The notes beneath the pieces are model-generated. The model searched no databases. It saw only the letters and a list, made by a program, of their open reading frames with translations, and was not told where the DNA came from. Both the position numbers and the translations under genes were made by a program. Below, piece after piece: positions 52,758 to 64,000 of a stretch of DNA of 64,000 nt. Source of the DNA: Triops longicaudatus (lineage: Eukaryota > Arthropoda > Branchiopoda > Notostraca > Triopsidae); NCBI GenBank assembly GCA_022885665.1, contig JAGQDJ010000108.1:160282-224281 (forward strand). The letters run 5' to 3'. Each line of letters opens with the position of its first letter. The stretch's first letter is position 1.

Positions 52758-53175
52758 TGTATAGCGCAAATTGGATTTGCACTACGGCTATGAGGTATCG
52801 AGGTTTGTGCTTTTAAGTCAGCCAGGCGTAAACTTTGCGTGGGCACGACGCTTTGATATTTCCGGTCGATTTCCTTATTCACATTTCGCACCAGTGTTAC
52901 CCTCTTCAAATTTCAAATGTAAGAAACTATAATAGGGAAGTAGAACCCAAGAAAAGGGAAAATTAGAGACGCCGAATAAGAACTCCTCATTTTGACCGAG
53001 AATTTGTGGTTACGGAAAACCTCCGAAGCGGAATTAAAAACTCGCAGACATTTCGTTAAAAATTTTATTTAGACAAAATCGTAGAATACTGAAAATACAT
53101 TGCATTTCTTACAATAAATTTCTCTGGGAAAGCTTAAATTAAGTAACAATAATTTATATAGGTAGTAGAAAGGAA
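52758..53175. other. Intergenic between the 536-aa gene and CUB gene 2
   Basis: Promoter side of the 536-aa gene and 3' UTR of CUB gene 2, with a minus-strand AATAAA at 53064-53069, 107 bp after the CUB gene 2 stop. Confidence 0.55.
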
Positions 53176-57188
<4,013 letters not shown>

Positions 57189-59969
57189 TCTGGTGTTATT
57201 TTAATTGTCTTTTTATATTAATACGTAAGATGGGTAAGTACGAGCACGCGAAGGTAAAGCGTGACTGAGCTAAATACTTCACTTGTATTTTACCTTTATA
57301 CGACTAGCCTTTCGCTCTTTTTTTTAGCTTTTGCTCCACTCTTTGACTTTCGTCACAAAAGGGAGGGGCTAAGCCAAGAAACACTTCGAGTAACACTGGG
57401 TACACATAGATTGCTTCGGTTACTTGAAAACTCACTCAATAGGGTGACGGTTAATAACGGAGCGCCGTGTTGCGAGACACCTTTTATTAAAGCTGCCTAT
57501 TTTTTCCTCCTTCCCTTATCGTTTCAATAAGGGCTCCCTACCTGCGTGCTATTAAAGCTATTTTTGTTTATTTTGGTAGCGAAAAGGAAAAAATTGGAAA
57601 TTGGAAATAGTAGGAAAAGGGTACGATTTTTTTACTCAGTTTTTGTGTATCACGACTAACCTATTTTGGAAAAAATATAACGATAGTTATAGGGTAATAA
57701 TAGAACCCTTTATTTCTTCTTTGATAAGAAAGACTGGCCGATGGGTAACACGTTTTTTTTTAATACTCTTTTGGCTACGAGGCATTTTCCAGTGAAGGAG
57801 GAGGAGAGCGAATACTGCGTGTGCAGGGGAGCTAGGAAGACATAATGAAAAAAAAAAAGAAAAAGAAATAAGATACGCCGAAGTTTCTATTGGGATTACT
57901 CTTAGCTAACTGGGACGCGCGTGGCAAAACTAAAACGGGTTCGCCAAGTTTTTAGAGCACTCCTTTGACCGTAAATTCTATGCACTTCTTTTATATTTTT
58001 AACATTCTTACGAAGTTTATACTTTAGGGGAAAGCCACTTGTATGGTGCGCTTTGTTCGACAAACACAATTCCAAGGGCGTGAAGGAATCTGAACGGAAA
58101 TAAGCTGCTTAGAGCGTTTTTTGTTATTAAAACGAATAACTTGTGTTCATGTTGCAAATAGCTGCAAGAAAAGGGTCTTTTCCTTTGTGTATGTTTTGAA
58201 ATATTCTATAAGGCCAGAAGCTTGAGATTTTAATTGGTTGGAAAGACGAGGAGTACCACGAAGAGTTGTGTATGGTTCAGAATAAGGTTTAAAGAACGAA
58301 TCGTTCAGGGACAAGGTTAATGACGACATTTGCATGCGTATTATGTGCAGGGCAGTACTAGATCACAGCGAATGCACGTTAACTAATTGTTAAGGATTAT
58401 TCAGAGTTTTAGCGCAGAATGCCAAGTGTTACGAGAATAGAAAAAGATGAGCAGAATTGATAAGGTGGTGAAAAAGACACACTCCTGTTCATTTTTCGTA
58501 TTATAAAGGAAAATAAGAACGGGTTTTGCTACCGCATAGCGCATCAAGTACTGAAAATATCAAATCTTCTACATTTCAGTTTATTGGCGTTTCAAATTAG
58601 CATAAAAGCCGTCTGCCTGCTTTCTAAGTATTAAGCCAAAAAGATAACCTGAATGATCTGGTTAAAAATCCCTCGTTCATATCCACTACGTAGCGGCTGA
58701 GTGACACAGTCGAATATAAACAAGTACTAATTAGTTTTTCAAGTTACAGCCTTTATCTTAGGTCATATTCAGGCTCTTGAGAACCATACATAAAGTATCA
58801 AAAATAAATTACAAGCACTTGAACGAAAGACATTTTAAATCTAAATCCGCTCTTCCATTGTTATTGTATTTTTTTTTAGATTTTCAAGTAAGAACAGCCC
58901 ATGCACATTTGAAACTATCTGTTTTTTATGTATTAGAATTTAACAGAAAACATAAGGAAAATAACCCTTTTCCATTTCTAGTTTGGTGTAGAATTTTCTT
59001 CACGGGTGAAAAGGTCCACAGAGCATTCCAGTTTTCAAGCACAAAACCGTCAAGTGGTTAGGTGACAAGGTTGTTTACTTTACTTCAGCATACTTGCACA
59101 ATAAAAGGCACAACAACGCAACATTTTCCTGACGAGTAGCCATATCAAATTACAGTTATATAAACCCTGCCTGCTTTTTAAGATGAAATTCGGGTTGAAA
59201 ATTGCTAGTTTTCGTGCGTTATAACCGAAAATTTCAACAGGCAACGGTGCTTTGTAATAATTAATTAGAACTGATTAGATATCAAATGGAACGAAACTAA
59301 ATTCTGTGGCCAACAATTGGCTATCATTTTAAAATTCTTTTCGCGAAAGAGGATAATTAAAGCAGTGAAATTGACTGTTAGCGCCAGAAATTTGAAACAC
59401 CATATTGTCTCCTATAATGCATTTGATCGTCTTTTTTCTTTGCGGAAATATTTTTTTGGATATGGCAGAAACGTACTGGTAATAAGAAATGTTTGCCTTG
59501 GCTTTAAATGTTTGAATATTGTCCAGCTGAGCCTTACTAGGTTACATTATACCTTTTATAAAAATTTTGGAAGTTGATTATGTGCATTTATATGTAGTAT
59601 ATGTGCATTTAGTAGCCCTTTTCAATGGAGTTTATTATTTCACACGTCTCAGGTCAGCCATGTTGTCATCAGGCAGCGGAGACAATCTTGTGGGATAGTT
59701 GGGACTGACTCTTCCATATCAATGCTTGTTCGCAGCTTGAATTGGACTGACCTAATGAGCAACTCCTTGTGCCCAGTGTCTAGTCAACCCTTGATAGTAG
59801 GTCGGCGAAAGAAAAGGAGATGTTGATGAAACGTTTTCCCTATATTTCACTGCGTTGTTCGTGAACTAAAACGAGCATGTACCTCAGAGTTTGTATGGTA
59901 TTTTCTAATGAGGGAGTACTTACGTTAGGAGCAAGTGCTAACCATTTTCCTGTTCGGTAAAGTGATCAA
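57189..59969. other. Intergenic, nothing recognised
   Basis: AT-rich sequence upstream of CUB gene 2. Open frames are short and unlike any family I know. No repeat or RNA gene recognised. Confidence 0.5.
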
Positions 59970-60480
59970 TCACGTTCGAACAAATCCGTTCTGCTTATCG
60001 GACAAGGCGCACGCTTCTGTTGTGAGTGCAACCGTAAATTGGAAGGCTGGACCGGGAGCAACAGGGTAATGATTAGGACGATTTGGGCCAAAAGTAGCGT
60101 ACACACTCAGAAAATCGTTACGTACAAGTGTTAAAGACGCCGTTAATTTAAGATTGTGGAAAACTAAACCGTTTGATGTAAAGTTATATAATCCCAAGAT
60201 GTTTTTAACATAATGCAAAATGTATTTCATCAAATTAGTAAGCAACTAAACCCCCAACTGCAGTTACCAGACGCTAGCAATGTGAATGGTCCAAGAACCT
60301 GATTTCGTACTAGCACCGTACTGATTATGGGATAAAGGTAGTCAGCGTAATTGCATGTACCGGTTATGGTTAATGAGGTCGTGTTATTTGCGAGCTTGGT
60401 GTGAAGCACGTCAAAAGTTTGAGTAACTCAATGCATTTGACTTCTTCGACGAATGGGTTTGCATGCAATCTCACTGTCTA
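59970..60480 (-). pseudogene. Possible decayed CUB-gene fragment
   Basis: Minus-strand open pieces downstream of CUB gene 3. About 60440-60260 encodes NNTTSLTITGTCNYADYL, resembling the DTLTITGTVNGASNP exon of CUB gene 3. About 60190-59970 encodes PGPAFQFTVALTTEACALSD, faintly like the KPFELRFYSDTTEVSS C-terminal exon of CUB gene 1. Splice sites between the pieces are not clear. It could be the lost 3' half of CUB gene 3, a separate decayed copy, or chance. Confidence 0.25.
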
Positions 60481-61936
60481 AAAGTAAGGTTACATGGTCT
60501 ACAATTTTTTAGGCAGTCACTGACACTTAAATAAAGGTATTGCACGGTGAAAAATTAAAGGCTAAAAATCCGTCTCGTGGTATTGTAAATCACTTCTTGT
60601 TCGTAGCGGAATTGCATTTGACAAAACCTTTTAGTAGCTTCTTAATATTTACAGTGACATTCTGCGGTCGTTACCCTTGGCTTCTGTGTGTCTGTCTCGT
60701 TTATTTATGGATCGCTGATCCCATGCGAGCCTTACATAAAACAGTTATCGCATTAGTAAACCACACTATGTGTAAAATTTGCAAGACTATACGCAAATTT
60801 ATAATTTTACAATACATAAGACTTACAAAAAAGGCAAGAAAGAAGACTTGATAATTACTTCCACTTTTAGTGCGTCGCCTAGCTGTTTATCGACAGGTTG
60901 GCATGAAGTTCATTGCACGTCGTAGAATGTCAAATCTGTTAATACGTTTCCTTTTTGGCAACAGTATCCGACGTTTTTATAAGCTCTGTCTACAGTGGTC
61001 TGAGCACAACTGGTCACGTACGGAAATTTATAACGCTTTGCTAATTAAGTATGCAGACAGGATTTTTTTGCCATCTTCTTTGTCTTTCCATGCGAAGTGC
61101 AGACTCTTTGTCTTCAGGTTTGATTCACTTGTTTACATTTTTGGTAGAGCTATTATCGTAATACTCATAGCCAGGCATTATAAGCTTCTTTCTCACAAAT
61201 GTCGAGAAATCTGTTCCATTTAGATTACACTGTAGTTGTTCCGTGCTAAAGCACGAAAGGTTTTTTGTGTATGTTTAATGTGCCTTGTTGTAGTGGATAG
61301 AAACAGCACGATGGACAAAATATCCACAATGTTCAATTTCATTGTTACTCAAAAGTTAAATTTCGTAGCCTCCCACCGTAATCCTAAAATTCATTATTAG
61401 TGACAATGAAATCCCCTGCACCCAGCCTGTATGAGTTAGTCCCTTTTCGACCTCCTTTTGAACCAGACCTATTTCTTCAGCACACGATTTGATTGTTGTA
61501 AAATTAAGTTAAAAATAAATCACTAACAGTGAATGAGTGTAACCTATTGGCCTCTGTATTTTGCTTCATCAAAATTATCTGAAGTGAGCAAATTGCCTTA
61601 TAAAAACAGAACACTTCCCTGTCGCCGTTAGCGCGATTCTGGCGGCGACAGTAGTGAAAAGAAATAGGAACCTTAATTTATCGGTTGTATTGCAAACCTG
61701 GTTGTTAACATAATTTACAACAACGAAAACAAACATACCAGCAACAAAAACTGAGCTCAAATCTACAACTTCCCTTAACAAGGTAAATCTTGTTTTCCCG
61801 GCGTTGCGATATTTTGTGCTGAGCAGATGGGATTTTCTTTAGTGTTAGCAAGAAGTTGTATAGAGGACAGCCAATGTCCGTTCCCTAGCTTACTGGGAAA
61901 AGTGGATTATAGGCTTGCGAACGTTTGTGCTTTCTT
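60481..61936. other. Intergenic downstream of CUB gene 3
   Basis: Two plus-strand open frames (60540-60851 and 60870-61223) rich in Leu, Ile, Lys and Arg have no splice or promoter support and no family resemblance. Nothing else recognised. Confidence 0.45.
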
Positions 61937-63634
61937 CTAACCGCCGAAGTTGCACGACAATTGAGTAACCTTGATGTTCCAGGCTCGGGTGCCAAAATCG
62001 GCTTTGTTGGGGTTGATCGTGATAGGAATAGTATCTGTGAGCCCGAATTCGGCAAAAGCTACAAATGAAAAATAATGGGGGAATTTTTTACTTTAGTATT
62101 TTTGAATTTGTGTGTCTTTTTTAATTTACTTTTTTAAATTTAATTTAATTTTCTTCTCTTTAAATATATTAAGATTTTTCGTGTGAATTACGAATGCTAA
62201 GAAACGTAATCTTTACCGTATTCATTGGTGTGGGTACCACAAGTGGAGTAGGTGGGATTGGACGCTCCGTTGACAGTGCCAGTAATGGTCAATGTGTCTT
62301 CACCTGCCGCACAAGCACCAGTAGGAGGTGACAAAAGCACTCGCGTGTATTCGATCCTTTGTACATAATTTCAAAAAATGAAAGGTTTAATGCTTTAACA
62401 AGTTTACGGAAGATACGTAGTGCGTGCAATCCAGTTAATGCATTGCCAATATCTCCATGACTTAACAGATTTCTTATTTGGAATTATTTGAATAATTTAA
62501 TAAACTCGCATAGCTATATTGTTTTTGTTTCTAATTCAGTTTTATCCCTAGTTAACGTTAAAGGCCCCTTAGCTATATACTGAACTGAACTAGCTATATA
62601 CTGAATCGTTTTTGTTAGGTTGAATGTAAAATAATTTTTTCTTACCTGGCGAGGCAAATATCGGGGGAGGCACGTTGAATATTGAAAGTGCAAGCGCCTT
62701 TAGAAGAAGGATAGGCGGCAGGATAGCCGGGGTTCAAAAAGTAAGAGGTTTTAGCACTGCTTGTTTGTCCACAGGCGGCGTACGCACCTTTTGCAAAGAA
62801 AATTAAGAGACGAATGAATTCATAAGTTAATCAAAGCTTTGAGTCAGTCACAAGTTTTAATTAATTAAAAGAAAAATGATATTAATGCCGTTTTCCTTCT
62901 AAAATTTTAAAGACGAAGTAATACTTACTGATGCAACAGGAACCGACAGTGCCAGTACCACAAGTACCACCACTGGTAGTACCACTACCGCAACTGCTAG
63001 AGCAAGTACCAGGCAAAGTGAGTCCGTTAACGGTACCAGTACAACTGCCAGAAGGAGGCGCTGGGGTCACGAGAACTGTAACGGTGACGGGAGGAGCGGG
63101 GGTGTTGGTGGAAGCCGCGGTGGCAGGAGAGGCTGCAGCAGTTGTTACCGCTGCCGCTGGTTTAGCCGTGGTAGTTGTGGCGGGGGCAATCAACAAGGGA
63201 AAGGGCTTGTTTTGTCCGAAAAGTGGGTAAAAGAAAACTAAAAAAGAAAATTATATTGGAAAAGATCTTTGGTATTTTATTTTGAAATAGGAGGGAAGTA
63301 AACGAAAGGATTTCGCTATGTGAAAAAATAAATAAATACCACTAGAAAATAGGTAGTTGAAGTAATGTTTGTAAGCAACTAGTGAATACAACGTAAGGAA
63401 GTCAAAATTCTTTGTTAAAACGGAAAAATTTGAACGTTTTATCGAATAGTCTTTTAATGTAAAAATCGCTTAAAACAATAAAAAATACAGTAGTAACTTA
63501 CATTTGGGCTGGCCGTCCGGTAAAGCGTAAGGGTACGGAGCGTATTCTGCGTCCGGCTGCTCTGGCAAGTCATTAGCGAACGCTAATTGGATTGCAAGTG
63601 CGACCCAAAGAAATTTCTGAACCAAACGGGCCAT
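61937..63634 (-). CDS. Secreted CUB-domain protein 3, short form
   Basis: 281-aa predicted secreted protein. Five exons: 63634-63502, 63237-62929, 62787-62646, 62356-62217, 62058-61937. The signal peptide is MARLVQKFLWVALAIQLAFA. Exon 2 encodes a Thr/Ala/Pro-rich, mucin-like spacer (TTTTAKPAAAVTTAAASPAT) and a divergent cysteine box (CTGTVNGLTLPGTC, ending GSCC). A single CUB-like domain follows: YFLNPGYPAAYPSSKGACTF, SPDICLARIEY, NPTYSTCGTHTNEY, WNIKVTQLSCNFGG, then TAG. The two relatives in this window continue with a second half after this point, so this copy is truncated; the stop lies where they have a splice donor. A TATA box is 90 bp upstream of the ATG. Confidence 0.82.
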
Positions 63635-64000
63635 TTTGTTGAGCTGAAGTAACTCAATAGAAAGATCGTAGTCACTCAACTAGTGAGGAAGAAGCAAGTG
63701 ACACACCTCTGGAAGTAGCCTGACTATATATACACATTTTCCAGACATAATTAAGCATTCTTAAAGAGTAAAAAACGATTCATACAGGAGGAAAACGAAA
63801 CCTTGAACCCTTTGTGGCCTCCCGTAGAACACAATTTTTCCTAACACAAGAGAAAGACCTGGCTAGAATTATTAACTAATGACGTTTTTCTATGGGAGAT
63901 GTATCCTAGGTAGTCACAAGTGCCCACGTCGACAAATTTCCACCACTAACACTTCGTGTATTTTAACAGATTAACATTTATACAGCGCTGAAGGTAGAAT
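63635..64000. other. Upstream region of CUB gene 3
   Basis: Contains the TATA box at 63724-63732 and no coding sequence that I can see before the window ends. Confidence 0.5.
63724..63732 (-). promoter_or_regulatory. TATA box of CUB gene 3
   Basis: TATATATAG on the minus strand, 90 bp upstream of the ATG at 63634. Confidence 0.6.

Noticed and set aside
60540..61223. Two adjacent plus-strand open frames of 103 and 117 codons
   Set aside because: Lys/Arg/Leu/Ile-rich with no domain, and no joining splice sites of good quality.

Overview
This window is nuclear DNA from an animal, most likely an arthropod and probably a crustacean with a compact genome. The protein-coding genes are split by many short GT-AG introns, mostly 55-120 bp, in AT-rich DNA. 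The orthologues are metazoan: Integrator subunit 6, the RING/B-box/ARF protein TRIM23, an inositol hexakisphosphate kinase, UBE2J1, GHITM, a FARP/FRMD7-type FERM protein and an alpha-2-type collagen IV. The CUB proteins with an N-terminal FGVCC cysteine box point to arthropods. I cannot name the species.

Layout. From 1 to 15.3 kb are three genes on the minus strand: a FERM protein (86-7142) with a very long acidic tail, INTS6 (9149-13174) and mitochondrial GHITM/TMBIM5 (13951-15270). From 16.8 to 33.0 kb is one 30-exon collagen IV gene on the minus strand, complete from signal peptide to NC1 domain (1733 aa), with a 5.7-kb first intron. From 36.5 to 47.8 kb are a secreted CUB protein (+), UBE2J1 (+), TRIM23 (-) and IP6K (+); TRIM23 and IP6K are divergent. 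From 48.3 to 63.6 kb is a block of secreted, faster-evolving genes: a 310-aa Asp/His-rich protein (+), a 536-aa acidic protein (-), a second full CUB protein (-) and a truncated third CUB protein (-). A decayed region downstream of the third may be a CUB relic.

For the ten main models plus the two unrecognised secreted genes I joined exons by reading splice sites and checking phase. Each joined CDS is a multiple of three and ends in a stop. Exon coordinates are in the evidence fields and were counted by hand, so an error of a base is possible. 5' and 3' UTR exons are mostly unresolved.

Functionally the window mixes housekeeping genes (snRNA processing, ER-associated degradation, trafficking and ubiquitination, inositol pyrophosphate signalling, mitochondrial inner membrane) with extracellular products (basement membrane collagen, CUB proteins, two unrecognised secreted proteins). 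There is no sign of an operon, virus, CRISPR array or intact transposon. The most unusual items are an uninterrupted 754-bp T tract in an intron of the second CUB gene, the third CUB gene ending exactly where its paralogues have a splice donor, a GC-rich hairpin upstream of the collagen gene, and a collagen IV gene whose divergent neighbour is not the usual second collagen IV gene.
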